37,988 bases of DNA from Drancourtella massiliensis (GTDB taxonomy: Bacteria; Bacillota; Clostridia; Lachnospirales; Lachnospiraceae). How positions within the stretch are numbered: position 1 is the stretch's first letter; every line of letters begins with the position of its first letter. Positions 24,231 to 34,725 of this stretch are shown piece after piece. Where the stretch lies: the NCBI RefSeq assembly GCF_016900655.1, contig NZ_JACJKH010000029.1, positions 1-37,988 on the forward strand. The letters run 5' to 3'. The position numbers were made by a program, and so were the translations under genes. The notes beneath the pieces are model-generated. The model was not told the DNA's origin, did not search any database, and saw nothing but the letters and a program-made list of their open reading frames with translations.

Positions 24231-26816
24231 TTACACCCCGAATCCAAAATCATCCGTAAATGGAAGATCCATAATTACTTGTCTGGAAAGGACTTCCACG
24301 TTTGTCTTGTCATTAATCACTTTGAGGAAATATCTCAAACTGTTATCATAGTTTTTCTTTTTAATATCGAATTTCAGTGAGCCAATACGCTCTCTAGCTT
24401 TGTCAGACTTAGAATCCACCTTATAAATCACATCATTGGAAATAATCTCTCCCTCACTGGATACAAAGTGAATTCGATATGTAGCCGCCTTGACAAGATC
24501 GCTCACCGGCTTTTCCTGATAGAAGTCAAGAGACAACCGCAGATTGGTGACCTTTCTGATTTCAGTAATCAAATTGATTGTCGCATCTTCCGTGTCAACT
24601 ACGCCACGCTGTGTCTTTACATATAATGTTGGAACAAGTAACTCCTGAGGTGATGATCCACCATGCACATAATTCATTCCACCACCACACTTGAAGACAC
24701 TCATTCCCTTCGCAAGGTTGATATATCGGTCATCCTTACTATTCAATGCGGCACTTAATCTTACTGCATATATACCAAGTCTGGACAGATTACTCTTTGA
24801 AATAATAAATCGTCTATCTGCAAAACCTTCTTTACCGGCTTCAGTGTCAAGCTTATCTGTTGCCTCCAAAGGTCTTCTCGTATAAATAAAGCCGTGATCT
24901 GCAGTAATCAAGAAGCGATATACATTTCCACTCTTTGAAAGCTTCTTCACTAGTTTGAAGATCTCTGAAATTGCCTCATCTACTGCCTTGAACACGGAGT
25001 TCTCCGTTTTCAACGCTTCACCGGTCGCATCAATACGATTGTGATAAACATAAATTACTTCTTTACCAGAGGTGAACGAACGAAGTTCAGATGTCTTCAT
25101 TCCATTGATGGAATCAAAATCAATTGCCGCAGAATTCGGATTGGCAGACTGAAGAATCTGTTCTCTCTGAACAGTAGTCGCACAAAGTTTTCCATCAATC
25201 AAAATCTTATGAGAATCATCCTCCGCCATCTCAATTTCTTTGTGTGGAAGCAATTCAGCCATTCCAACTGTCGTCACTGCAGGAAGTGTCCCCATCTTTA
25301 CTTTCATCTTGACGGAGCAGTTCTGATCTTCCGCAAATACCTCTTCCAATTCTTTTGCTGCTTCAAAACGGAATGCATCAGAGATAATAACTACAACCTT
25401 TTCTTTAATCGGTCTTACTTCATCTGCATAGAAGTGACGTTGCATTGGAATAATCTCCTGCAATTCATTCTTCTCAAATGCCGTACTCCAAGCAAATATT
25501 GCTTTCTCCAGATACTCCGTTGTGTAGATGTTCTGAATCAGTTCACGAACCTTTTCAAACGGAGTAGTATTCTCGATCTGATCATAAGCAGCAATAAAAT
25601 GACGATACTCCGTATCAATCCTATAGTTTTTACTTACATAAGAATTGATCTGATCCTTCAAATGATCTTCTACAGTAAAACCAGTCGCATCCAACATTTT
25701 TCTGGCAGCTCGTATTGCTGTATATTCTGCCTTAAAAGAGCTATGGAAATGCAATTTCTCACGAATACCGCAAAGATCAGTAATGCTATATCCACTAAGA
25801 GAAGCATTCTTATCTTCTGCAAGAATACGCTCTATCATCCACGTCATGATTGCATGATCAATCACTTTGAATGATCCGGTCTTTACCAATGCTTCCATAG
25901 GAATCATACTTAATACCTTGGATACACTCAGCTTTTCCGACACCAGATCAGACAGTTCATCAAAACATTCCTGGTAGATCACATTGTTCATCATATTTTC
26001 CAGAAGAACTGTAACATTACTTGCCTGTCGCTTCATGCGATCCTGCATGAAGATTTTCCATTCCTTCGGTGCAATCTCCAGATCGTCATGGAACGTATAT
26101 ACAACAAATAGCGACATCACAAGTTTTAACAGACTTGGTTTTGGATCATCATATCCAAAGCGACTATCTGCCAACTTCCAGAATGCTTCTTCTAATCCAA
26201 ACTTTGAAAGTTCTGCAATAATCTCCTGCTGCTCAATGCTTCCTGCTGAAAATACTGCATAGAAAAGATCATCTACTGTCGTATTTCTTGCTTTCGCAAC
26301 AACAGACATGGCAATCAGCATCACCAGATCCTCGTCTGCTGATGTCATATCAAAATCATGAGAGCGTTCAACAAAAGCATTGATACGTTCATTACCTGCT
26401 TTTTTCTGAGCCACTGTCAGCTTAGTTTTTCCTGCATTAAAGAAATCCTTTAATCCTTCAAAGCTGCTGCGAAGTCTTGCCGGAAGCCTTACTTCAGCAG
26501 CAATCAAAGAAAGCTTGTCTGCATAAAACTCTCTCGAATATAACAGAGTATCCTCCAAGTGGTTCTTTGATACATCCGGCTTTTCAAATGGCGCATAAAT
26601 TAAAAACCTACTATCCGGCTCCTCATGCTCTAATAACATTTTTATTCGGAATGCATTCTTCTCAGATAGATGCACAATCTGAACCCCCGGAAGATTCAGC
26701 TGGTCAACCTCATCTTCAAAGGAGCTTTCCGCATCGTACCAGAAAACCATTCTCTGGCCACTTTGATATTCTGTATTTAGCTTTTTCTCAATTTCTTGAA
26801 GATTCAGTTCATCCAT
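24231..26816 (-). CDS. pglZ: BREX type 1 alkaline-phosphatase-superfamily protein PglZ
   Basis: PglZ is a core BREX protein of the alkaline phosphatase superfamily, with 861 residues here. Metal-site motifs are visible: VVVIISDAFRFEAAKELEE with Asp480, and LITADHGFIYTRR with Asp640 and His641, followed by HGGSSPQELLVP. The N-terminal helical region (FWYDAESSFEDEVDQL) is typical of the type 1 form. In other BREX systems PglZ is required for both methylation and phage defence. GAGGT precedes the ATG by 6 bases. It lies between pglX and brxL as in the canonical operon. Confidence 0.96.
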   Translation of the reverse strand: MDELNLQEIEKKLNTEYQSGQRMVFWYDAESSFEDEVDQLNLPGVQIVHLSEKNAFRIKMLLEHEEPDSRFLIYAPFEKPDVSKNHLEDTLLYSREFYADKLSLIAAEVRLPARLRSSFEGLKDFFNAGKTKLTVAQKKAGNERINAFVERSHDFDMTSADEDLVMLIAMSVVAKARNTTVDDLFYAVFSAGSIEQQEIIAELSKFGLEEAFWKLADSRFGYDDPKPSLLKLVMSLFVVYTFHDDLEIAPKEWKIFMQDRMKRQASNVTVLLENMMNNVIYQECFDELSDLVSEKLSVSKVLSMIPMEALVKTGSFKVIDHAIMTWMIERILAEDKNASLSGYSITDLCGIREKLHFHSSFKAEYTAIRAARKMLDATGFTVEDHLKDQINSYVSKNYRIDTEYRHFIAAYDQIENTTPFEKVRELIQNIYTTEYLEKAIFAWSTAFEKNELQEIIPMQRHFYADEVRPIKEKVVVIISDAFRFEAAKELEEVFAEDQNCSVKMKVKMGTLPAVTTVGMAELLPHKEIEMAEDDSHKILIDGKLCATTVQREQILQSANPNSAAIDFDSINGMKTSELRSFTSGKEVIYVYHNRIDATGEALKTENSVFKAVDEAISEIFKLVKKLSKSGNVYRFLITADHGFIYTRRPLEATDKLDTEAGKEGFADRRFIISKSNLSRLGIYAVRLSAALNSKDDRYINLAKGMSVFKCGGGMNYVHGGSSPQELLVPTLYVKTQRGVVDTEDATINLITEIRKVTNLRLSLDFYQEKPVSDLVKAATYRIHFVSSEGEIISNDVIYKVDSKSDKARERIGSLKFDIKKKNYDNSLRYFLKVINDKTNVEVLSRQVIMDLPFTDDFGFGV

Positions 26817-26836
26817 ACCATTACCTCTGTCTCTTT

Positions 26837-29800
26837 TTATTTAATCGGTGCAAGAATCTTAAACTTCTTACCATTACGATCTGTCTGCACCTTCTCATAA
26901 TTCACTTTGACGCCATCGTCCAAATCAATATCAATATGTTCATTGGTCATATGATCCAGACCCTCGTCATATTCTTTAATTTCTGCAATCTGTTTTAACA
27001 GATGATCTCGTCTCTGTTCCTCAGCTGCCTGCTGACGCTTATCAGTTATATGCTCCAACATCGCATCAATGGCACGTACCTCGATCTCATATTTCTCCTG
27101 AATCTTATGAAGATATACAAGCACGCGTCCAATGGAATCCTTATCCCAACGATGCATATAAACCAAAGCCTTAAATCCATTCTGCTTTCCGCTATCAAAG
27201 AGCCAATAAATTGGACGTTTCTGATAGATCTTACAATGATCCTTGAAAAAATCGTTCAAGAAGTAGTTTCGAATGATTTCCCTACTTGTAGATCCCTTTC
27301 CACCGAGAGCATTAGCAATGAAATCAAGATTGGTTTCCAGAGAATTGTCACCGTATACAACTCTCAAAAACTCGCATAAACGTCCAACAATGTCGTCATC
27401 CATATATTTCTGATCAGTAATTGGGATTACGTTATCTTCATCGGGTATGAATCTAGCGTATTTTGATGCATCCCATTTACCGCCAGCATACGTAAGACCA
27501 TCCGTAGCAATTGAATAACGTCCAAACATACAACCAACTGCATAAGACAGAAAGCTCTTAATATCTGCTTGTAAATCTGCCCTGCGAACCGAAATATCTT
27601 TTTCATCAACTTCAGATTTCAACTCATGCTGCATTTCATAAGCATTGATAAAGATTCGATTAAGTTCTTCCTCATTATTCTTTAAGGTCTTAAATCTATT
27701 ATCACATTCACTCTCCCAGCATGAGAAGCATTCAGACATATCAATATTACTTATATCATCAAACAAAAGACGATTCTTTGCTATTACTGATATTAATGGA
27801 TGTCTGAGAAAGTCCCAGGACGTCTCCTTAGAATTCCAATCATCTCGACACAAATCAACACACTCTTTTGCTAGTTCAATACATTTCCTACGCATGTCAT
27901 GTTTTGGCACTTTCAGTGCATCCACATAACCAGTTAGCATATTTGTAGTTGGATTTATCAACTGCATTTCTGCTTTGGAAAGTATCGAATTTGTAAACGC
28001 CAATGCATAGAATAAATCATCTTCTTTTGATGAAAATGCAATCAAACTTGCGCTCTCAAATAAATATCCTTGTTCACAGTATCTAAAAGCCATTCTTGTA
28101 GAAATTCGATTCCAAGTTATATACGGGAAGAAATAAACTTCTCTTGACGGCAACTTATTTCCACAATTCGAAAGTTTATTGTAAGAATTACGATCATAAG
28201 TAATAACAAACCAATTATTACCATACCATTTACGATATAAACCACCCTTTATCAATGGTGCATATTTTCTTTCGCTGTCCCAGAACTGCTCAACATTTTC
28301 ACATCCGAATTGAATTTCAGTTCTTGAAACCTCCCAAAAATATTTAATAAAATCATCATTTTTTCCCGTAGTCAGTCCATCACGAGACGAAATGAACTTT
28401 GTAATCTCATCACCTTCATTAAAAATTTTCTGAAATCCTTCAGAAATCCAATATGCCAAAGGATTACCTGGAATCGTTATGTAATTATCTTGTTCTGCAA
28501 TATATCTATTCTTTCCGCTCAAATAACTCATTTCTTTTTTTGCTTGGGACATTTCATCAACAAGTCTTACATATGTAGCTTGGTAATTACTGCAATAACT
28601 TCTCATTACCCATGCAGTTGTTTGAACGATTTCGCCACTAATTTCTTCAAATGCTCTTGTCCCAAGGTGAGCCATATTTAAAATAGTTTTTCTTTGAATT
28701 AGTTTTCCTCTAAACTTTTCATAGCTAGATAGGAACATCCATGAATGCATAGTTATCATCGCCTGAAGACCGTATTGAGTCCCAAAGCTACTACATTTTT
28801 CTATAAATACTGAATACAAATCTGCCTTTGCTAATGGATAATACTTCTTAACATACTTTGATAATCTTTCTCCCATAGAGTCAGAGCCAAAATATGGAGG
28901 ATTCGTACATGTAATCCAGTATTTTTTGGAAAGAACTTCTGCTTGTTCAATCAACTTATTTATAAGATTCTTAGCATCATCCAAACCAAAACTGTTTTCT
29001 GCGAAGGCATCAAAACTCAATTGTCCCTTCTCTGAATCCCCTATAAATCTCTTGAGCAATTCATAGTCTAATTGAGGAACATTTAATATAGAGCCATACT
29101 CTTTTGCATCCTTGAAAACATCCAACAATTCATTCATCTGCTGAATTGCTTTCTTTTGTTCTGAAGAATCCATTGAAGTTCCGAAATACTCTAACTGCTT
29201 TCTTGAGATAGGATTACTTTCTTCAATGCAGTAAACATTTGGGCGGATTCCCAAGTCAAGAATTCGTCCATGGTATTCCCGTGCTTTCATCATTAATGAA
29301 AAATACGTTAACTGATACGCACGTTCATCAATATCTAAAGCATAAAGATTGTTCTTTAAAATTGCTTTTGCAGCTTCTCTTCTTGTATATCCTTTGGACT
29401 CATAAATTTGTACCAGCACATCAAAAGCATAAACCAAAATATGACCGCTACCTGAACAAGGGTCAATAAATGTCAAATCTTCAGGATTAAGAGATTTATA
29501 CTTTTCCTTTATCTCATCCAGTTTTACTTGAACATCCAATTTCTGCTCAGCTTCATCCAGATAATATTTCCAGTTTGATTTCAAATTTTTATCAGGATGA
29601 CCGTCAAGCCAAATTCGTCCCAATGAATTTTCAACCATGTACCGAACAATCCAATCTGGAGTGAATAACTGTGTGACGGGTGCAATCTGTTCTTTCTTCA
29701 CCTTAGACTTCGTCTTCTTTAATTCGTAAAAGGTCTGATCTTTGAACTCTGAGTTATAGTACTGATACATCCAACCAATGATCTGTACCTGATCCTTCCA

Positions 29801-30451
29801 ATCCTCTTCATCGATATCATGAACAAGCTTATATACAAATCCATCCTTCTCTACAAATCCCAGGCGAAGAAAGAATTCAGACGCATCGCCTGCCACTTCA
29901 AATAAACCTGGAAGGGATTCTGCAAGCTGATTACAACGCTTTAACAGTAAAAATCTAAACAGATTATCAGCCTTATTGTGATCCATCCAGTCATTGATCT
30001 GTATTTTCTCAGCATCAGTAAACTCAAGATCTGAATCAAATGGTCTGCTTACAATATCCGGATCCTGCTTACCTGCCTGAACAGAGGAAAGCATTCTAAG
30101 TCCATCTGAAAAGTAGTCATTCACTTCCATATAACGAATGGCAATCAATCGGTTAAACCACTCGGAAGCCATATTTTCAATCAAACTGTCATAAGCTGTC
30201 TGATAGCCAGATTCTTTAGCATGCTGCTCCAGCTTAGAAACAACTCGTCTACGCATTTCAATTTCTCTACCCTGCAACTTTACAGGTTCGCTGGAAGCAA
30301 CATCAAAATACTGAATATCTGATGTGGATGCCGGAAGCGGAGTCGCAATACCACTTTCGGTAATGCCCATAAAACCAGCTCTTACCTTAATTTCGTTCTT
30401 TAATTTGTTTCTTGCCCATATGGCAAAATTTTTAATTGCTGTCTTATCCAT
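26837..30451 (-). CDS. pglX: BREX type 1 adenine-specific methyltransferase PglX
   Basis: PglX places the N6-methyladenine mark that identifies host DNA in BREX. The protein is 1204 residues from the ATG at 30451, which follows an AAAGGTG ribosome binding site; a GTG three codons earlier lacks one. The N-terminus MDKTAIKNFAIWARNKL is the type 1 form. Motif I is FIDPCSGSGHILVYAFD (330-337 core) and motif IV is NPPY at 517-520. The region after about residue 560 should contain the target-recognition domain and looks more AT-rich than the ends. No frameshift or phase-variable tract is seen. Confidence 0.97.
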   Translation of the reverse strand: MDKTAIKNFAIWARNKLKNEIKVRAGFMGITESGIATPLPASTSDIQYFDVASSEPVKLQGREIEMRRRVVSKLEQHAKESGYQTAYDSLIENMASEWFNRLIAIRYMEVNDYFSDGLRMLSSVQAGKQDPDIVSRPFDSDLEFTDAEKIQINDWMDHNKADNLFRFLLLKRCNQLAESLPGLFEVAGDASEFFLRLGFVEKDGFVYKLVHDIDEEDWKDQVQIIGWMYQYYNSEFKDQTFYELKKTKSKVKKEQIAPVTQLFTPDWIVRYMVENSLGRIWLDGHPDKNLKSNWKYYLDEAEQKLDVQVKLDEIKEKYKSLNPEDLTFIDPCSGSGHILVYAFDVLVQIYESKGYTRREAAKAILKNNLYALDIDERAYQLTYFSLMMKAREYHGRILDLGIRPNVYCIEESNPISRKQLEYFGTSMDSSEQKKAIQQMNELLDVFKDAKEYGSILNVPQLDYELLKRFIGDSEKGQLSFDAFAENSFGLDDAKNLINKLIEQAEVLSKKYWITCTNPPYFGSDSMGERLSKYVKKYYPLAKADLYSVFIEKCSSFGTQYGLQAMITMHSWMFLSSYEKFRGKLIQRKTILNMAHLGTRAFEEISGEIVQTTAWVMRSYCSNYQATYVRLVDEMSQAKKEMSYLSGKNRYIAEQDNYITIPGNPLAYWISEGFQKIFNEGDEITKFISSRDGLTTGKNDDFIKYFWEVSRTEIQFGCENVEQFWDSERKYAPLIKGGLYRKWYGNNWFVITYDRNSYNKLSNCGNKLPSREVYFFPYITWNRISTRMAFRYCEQGYLFESASLIAFSSKEDDLFYALAFTNSILSKAEMQLINPTTNMLTGYVDALKVPKHDMRRKCIELAKECVDLCRDDWNSKETSWDFLRHPLISVIAKNRLLFDDISNIDMSECFSCWESECDNRFKTLKNNEEELNRIFINAYEMQHELKSEVDEKDISVRRADLQADIKSFLSYAVGCMFGRYSIATDGLTYAGGKWDASKYARFIPDEDNVIPITDQKYMDDDIVGRLCEFLRVVYGDNSLETNLDFIANALGGKGSTSREIIRNYFLNDFFKDHCKIYQKRPIYWLFDSGKQNGFKALVYMHRWDKDSIGRVLVYLHKIQEKYEIEVRAIDAMLEHITDKRQQAAEEQRRDHLLKQIAEIKEYDEGLDHMTNEHIDIDLDDGVKVNYEKVQTDRNGKKFKILAPIK

Positions 30452-30471
30452 TTCCAGCACCTTTCTTTTTC

Positions 30472-33400
30472 TTACAGATGCAGTCTCACTTCATCACTAT
30501 CTGCAAGCTCTGCTTCGATCTGCTTTCTTAGATTATTGAGGTAATTATCAATGTCTGCCGTATTCTTGATATACCAGGTATCTGCAACAATATTGCGTGC
30601 AATGACATTCTTTACTTTCGGTTTCTTAGGGGTAGGAGGTACCTGTTCTCCATTTCCACCACCGTTTGTATCATCCTGATCATCCAGTGTAGGCTTCGGA
30701 TCCGGAATTCTTGCGAACTCATCCAAATATTTCTTGCATAAGCTATCTGCCTTGTCTTTGAACCCAAGCATATCTGAAATATTCTGTTCATTAGTCGCAC
30801 GCTCCAGAAGATCGTGGAACTCACGTTTCACACGTGCTTCATATCTGCTCTGATATTCCTTCCCCTCCAAAGCATCCATGACGATCTTCTGATCCTGTTC
30901 AATCACCTGATTCACCGGTTCTAACTTAGCATCCAGTACACGGTTATAACTCTCAATGAACTTCTCATAGAGGTTTGGAAGATCTTTAATTTTCTCATAT
31001 GGAGAACGATTTGTAATAATAGATCTGATCTCATCAACAACTCTTGTTAAAGTAACATCCGTGATATGCTCTTTACTTGAGTCATAGAACTTAAGTGCAC
31101 GAAGACCATAGTCATCGAAGATTTTCTTCTGTGTATCGCTATTGTAGAAGGTACGTACCGGAGCCAGATCATCTGCCAATTCAAGTATTTCAGCCTTCTG
31201 TCTAGAGATTGTACGAAAGAAAGTAGTTTCATCAGTAATGGATTCAAACTGAGCCAAAGCACTCTTTACTTCTCCCATGATGGATTTGCCAGGATATTTC
31301 GGCTGCGCATTCTGCTCTCGTAACATCCATTCCAGATCTCTCTTGAGCGGGAGAGATGCTTCCTTAAATGTTGACATTACATGATCCGCGTCATCCGAAG
31401 TTTCAGTACGGTTGAATAACTCTTTAATTACCTTTCGACAATCATTGATCTGAGCAGGATCGATGATCTCTTTTGCCTTGAAGAGTAACTTGTCCTCATA
31501 TCTGCGATTTGTGAAATAAGTTCCAAGGTCATTTGCATCACGGTTAAAGATCGTAATCGGCTCTTTCTCTGCTGTAGCACTGAGCTTTCCATCTTTGAAC
31601 AATTTTGCAATGATCCACTTCGTATCCATTTCGGTATACCCATATGGAGCAATTGCAAAATGATCCAACAAAGATTTCATGGAAATCATGGAATGTGCAG
31701 AAGTGGTCCTATTGATATATTCAAAAGCTTCCTTCACTGCCAAAGAATTTGGCTCTCCTGCATCTCCCAGTTCCAACTTCGTCTGGTTATCTGTCTTGAA
31801 TAGATTTTTGATTGCGATGTCATCCTTCGGTGAATCAATATAGGACAGTTTGTAGTAGATCGTATCCACTAATCTTCCCAGTGCTTCATTGATTCTAACT
31901 ACAGAATCACGTGACTTAATATCTGTAATATGCTGGCCATTTACAAAGATGTCGGCATTACCAATAGCCTCTTTTAATGCAGCCAGTGCAGCTGCCCTGC
32001 TCTTACCAGCTTCTTGAACCTTAGTATTACGGATAATCGTTGATTTTCCCTTCTGAGGATCAGCGACGGAACGGATATAATCTTCAATCTTGAGTGCATT
32101 CTGCATCTCTTTATAATATGGATTGCTATCCACTGGCAGTTTCAAAATCGCTTCCTGATTTCTGGCAGAAATCATAGAGAGCGTCGTATCGTCCACATTA
32201 CCATCACCAGTTGTACCTGTATAACGAGGCGTGATAATACGCAGACCGATCTGATTGTTCTGATTTCCTTTGTTCGGAATATTGTCAACAAACTGATTGA
32301 ACGCAAAAGTATATCTACCATTAAACTTAGGGACACGGAAACGAGCATTGTTGTAAATGCTGTCATAAACCACCTTTGTGATTGCAGCCATAATGTCACG
32401 CTCAGATACGTTACGATCACGGATCTGACGGTTGATATCCTGCTCTTCATCTGTCAGGAATTCATATGTATCCTGAATCTGCGAAACAAGAAGATTATTC
32501 ACAAGAAGCTGTAATGCATCAGCTACTTTCTTTCTTAAATCAGCCTTGTCCTCATGAATGTTAGTCATCATGAAGTTCACGATATTATTTTCAGTGAGCG
32601 GAATTCCCTGGACATACTTCAGAAGAAAAAGTACCTTCAGCACATTTACCGGGAAGCAATCCTCTTCCTTATTTGGGTTGATCCTTTCATTTTCCTGTGC
32701 TCGAAGAATTACAATCGCATGTGTATGGTCAATAAATTCCACAAGATCATCAAAGAAGCGATACAGCGGAACAATGGTTCCTTCCTGCTGGTACATCACT
32801 GCTTTTGCAGCCTGCTGGAAAGCTCCAAGCATAGAACGCTCACCTTCTGATTGATGACGTCCGGAAGAACTGTTTAAACGAATTGCATTCAAAATATCAG
32901 CAAGCAAATGGAACTGATAAGGCAAGAACGGATACACCTCTGCAAACTCATCAGCATTCTTGAATTTCTTCATTTCACGGCCACTGTCCTTGAAGTCCAC
33001 CGCATTTAAAATAACAGTCTCTTCAGAGTCATACAGCGCCTTTAGTGTCATGGTGCCGGCTTCATTTTTCTTTAAAATTCTTTCTCGGATTACCTCATCT
33101 GCATTGACTGATGTAAGAGATAATCTGGTCTTAAATCTTCCCTGGATTTTTGAGAAATCATTCTTACTTTCCGCTGTAACATCCATATTTGCGGTCATGG
33201 AATCAATGTCTTCCTGTGCAGTTACAATGATCCATGCCTTACCATGGCAGCGAACACCAAGTTCTTCTGTCATCGTCTGCAAATTCAGCATCAACTTAGA
33301 ATCTGTACTTATGAACTGACCAATTTCATCCACCAGGAAAACCACTCTCTTACCGGATTTTTCGATGTACTGATGAACACGTTCAGCGAAATCTTCAATG

Positions 33401-34119
33401 GCAATCTGATAGTTCTGTGTAGTAGATTCTTTTACCCACAGCTTTGCATTTTCTTCATCCATGTATCCCATATCGACAAGTGTTTTTTCTACACGTCCAC
33501 GAATAACACGGAACTTATTTCTTACTTCTTTCCACTCCTGTCCATGTAAACGGCGGAATGTATCCTGGAACAGTTCATACTGTCCCTCTTCATCTAACTG
33601 TCTTTCCAGATCTGCCAGGGCTGGATTTGCTCCATCGTAACCAAGCTTTTCATTGAAAACACGATTGAAAACCGTAACAATAGCATTACTATCAGACTTT
33701 GCAGTCGAAGTACTCTTAGAATCAACATTAAACAGAATCACCTGTGTCGGGGTATGAGAGGCACGTTCCATATTGGCATAGATGGTTGGATCCACCTGAA
33801 TATTTTCTTTGTTCTTGAAATATTCATTGGCATGCTTTCCATCTACAAGAGTATCGTCTAGGACATAAGATAATATCTTTAAGAAGTGAGATTTACCACT
33901 TCCAAAGAAGCCGGAAATCCATACACCTATATTGTCTGTCGGTCTGTCCATGCTAGCCGTATAATTATCAAAGAACTCACGGAAATGCTTTGTCAGTTCT
34001 CTTGTAACAACGTACTCATCTAACTCCTGCTTCTTATCCTCTGTTTCTATCTGTCCAACCTTGATAACGCCGGAGATCTGACGGTCAATATCCTTTAAAA
34101 ACATATTTTGAATCTTCAT
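30472..34119 (-). CDS. brxC: BREX protein BrxC (large P-loop ATPase)
   Basis: BrxC is the largest BREX subunit, an AAA+-like ATPase with 1215 residues here. Walker A GFFGSGKSHFLK is at 70-81 and Walker B VVFLVDEIGQF at 259-269. The N-terminus (MFLKDIDRQISGVIKVGQ) is typical of BrxC/PglY. The C-terminal part contains charged helical stretches and a proline-rich linker (GEQVPPTPKKPKVKN) before a final helix. It is required for both methylation and exclusion in type 1 BREX and is thought to assemble with BrxB, PglX and PglZ. The upstream gap to brxB is 15 bases. Confidence 0.97.
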   Translation of the reverse strand: MKIQNMFLKDIDRQISGVIKVGQIETEDKKQELDEYVVTRELTKHFREFFDNYTASMDRPTDNIGVWISGFFGSGKSHFLKILSYVLDDTLVDGKHANEYFKNKENIQVDPTIYANMERASHTPTQVILFNVDSKSTSTAKSDSNAIVTVFNRVFNEKLGYDGANPALADLERQLDEEGQYELFQDTFRRLHGQEWKEVRNKFRVIRGRVEKTLVDMGYMDEENAKLWVKESTTQNYQIAIEDFAERVHQYIEKSGKRVVFLVDEIGQFISTDSKLMLNLQTMTEELGVRCHGKAWIIVTAQEDIDSMTANMDVTAESKNDFSKIQGRFKTRLSLTSVNADEVIRERILKKNEAGTMTLKALYDSEETVILNAVDFKDSGREMKKFKNADEFAEVYPFLPYQFHLLADILNAIRLNSSSGRHQSEGERSMLGAFQQAAKAVMYQQEGTIVPLYRFFDDLVEFIDHTHAIVILRAQENERINPNKEEDCFPVNVLKVLFLLKYVQGIPLTENNIVNFMMTNIHEDKADLRKKVADALQLLVNNLLVSQIQDTYEFLTDEEQDINRQIRDRNVSERDIMAAITKVVYDSIYNNARFRVPKFNGRYTFAFNQFVDNIPNKGNQNNQIGLRIITPRYTGTTGDGNVDDTTLSMISARNQEAILKLPVDSNPYYKEMQNALKIEDYIRSVADPQKGKSTIIRNTKVQEAGKSRAAALAALKEAIGNADIFVNGQHITDIKSRDSVVRINEALGRLVDTIYYKLSYIDSPKDDIAIKNLFKTDNQTKLELGDAGEPNSLAVKEAFEYINRTTSAHSMISMKSLLDHFAIAPYGYTEMDTKWIIAKLFKDGKLSATAEKEPITIFNRDANDLGTYFTNRRYEDKLLFKAKEIIDPAQINDCRKVIKELFNRTETSDDADHVMSTFKEASLPLKRDLEWMLREQNAQPKYPGKSIMGEVKSALAQFESITDETTFFRTISRQKAEILELADDLAPVRTFYNSDTQKKIFDDYGLRALKFYDSSKEHITDVTLTRVVDEIRSIITNRSPYEKIKDLPNLYEKFIESYNRVLDAKLEPVNQVIEQDQKIVMDALEGKEYQSRYEARVKREFHDLLERATNEQNISDMLGFKDKADSLCKKYLDEFARIPDPKPTLDDQDDTNGGGNGEQVPPTPKKPKVKNVIARNIVADTWYIKNTADIDNYLNNLRKQIEAELADSDEVRLHL

Positions 34120-34134
34120 ACTACGTTCCCTCTC

Positions 34135-34725
34135 TTATCTCTCAACTATCGGAAATGCCCTATAGTAATTTTCGTTTTGATCATTTGCAGCCTCTCCGAA
34201 AATATTGAGAGAGTCACCATTATATTTACCTGGGAAGAACAGGATCACCGGGCAGTGATCCATTACCTGATGCAAGTTATTAAGGATCTTATGTGATCTT
34301 AAAATTGGATAACTTTTTCCCACCCCTGTAAGGAAAACCACCGAATCTTTCGGAGTATTATCCATGATGTAGTTGATAATCAAGCTATCCTTATCATCAA
34401 AACGAAGCACATCAGATATACTCTGGAACACATAATCTGTTCCTTCCTCTTCTTCCAAATCTTTTAAGTCTTCCAAGACGTCTTCTTCCTCAAGTAGCTG
34501 AAGAATCAGCTCGTACAAATCAAATATTTTCAACTGATATCCAAACTTCAGAATCGTATTGGAATTTCCCAAGCTCTCCACTCGTTCGCGAACCACAAGC
34601 TCCTGATCGGGATCATAATCGAAAACATAATAACCGACTTCTCCGCCTAGTCCCGTGTTTGTTCGAAAGGACTCCTGCCTCATTTTCTCTTCCAGGATAT
34701 CCAGTCTTTCTTCTATTGTTTTCAT
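34135..34725 (-). CDS. brxB: BREX protein BrxB (DUF1788)
   Basis: The 196-residue protein matches the DUF1788/BrxB pattern: MKTIEERLDILEEKM at the start, then GYYVFDYDPDQELVVRERVE, DSVVFLTGVGKSYPILRSH and FFPGKYNGDSLNIFGE. BrxB is an essential type 1 BREX component, probably a scaffold bridging other subunits; it has no recognised catalytic motif. Its ATG overlaps the stop of brxA (ATGA) and the ribosome binding site AGGAG is inside brxA, so the two are translationally coupled. Confidence 0.94.
   Translation of the reverse strand: MKTIEERLDILEEKMRQESFRTNTGLGGEVGYYVFDYDPDQELVVRERVESLGNSNTILKFGYQLKIFDLYELILQLLEEEDVLEDLKDLEEEEGTDYVFQSISDVLRFDDKDSLIINYIMDNTPKDSVVFLTGVGKSYPILRSHKILNNLHQVMDHCPVILFFPGKYNGDSLNIFGEAANDQNENYYRAFPIVER

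Noticed and set aside
25041-25874. 277-codon plus-strand frame inside pglZ
   Set aside because: Shadow frame of an AT-rich gene; its translation is low-complexity and cysteine/phenylalanine rich.
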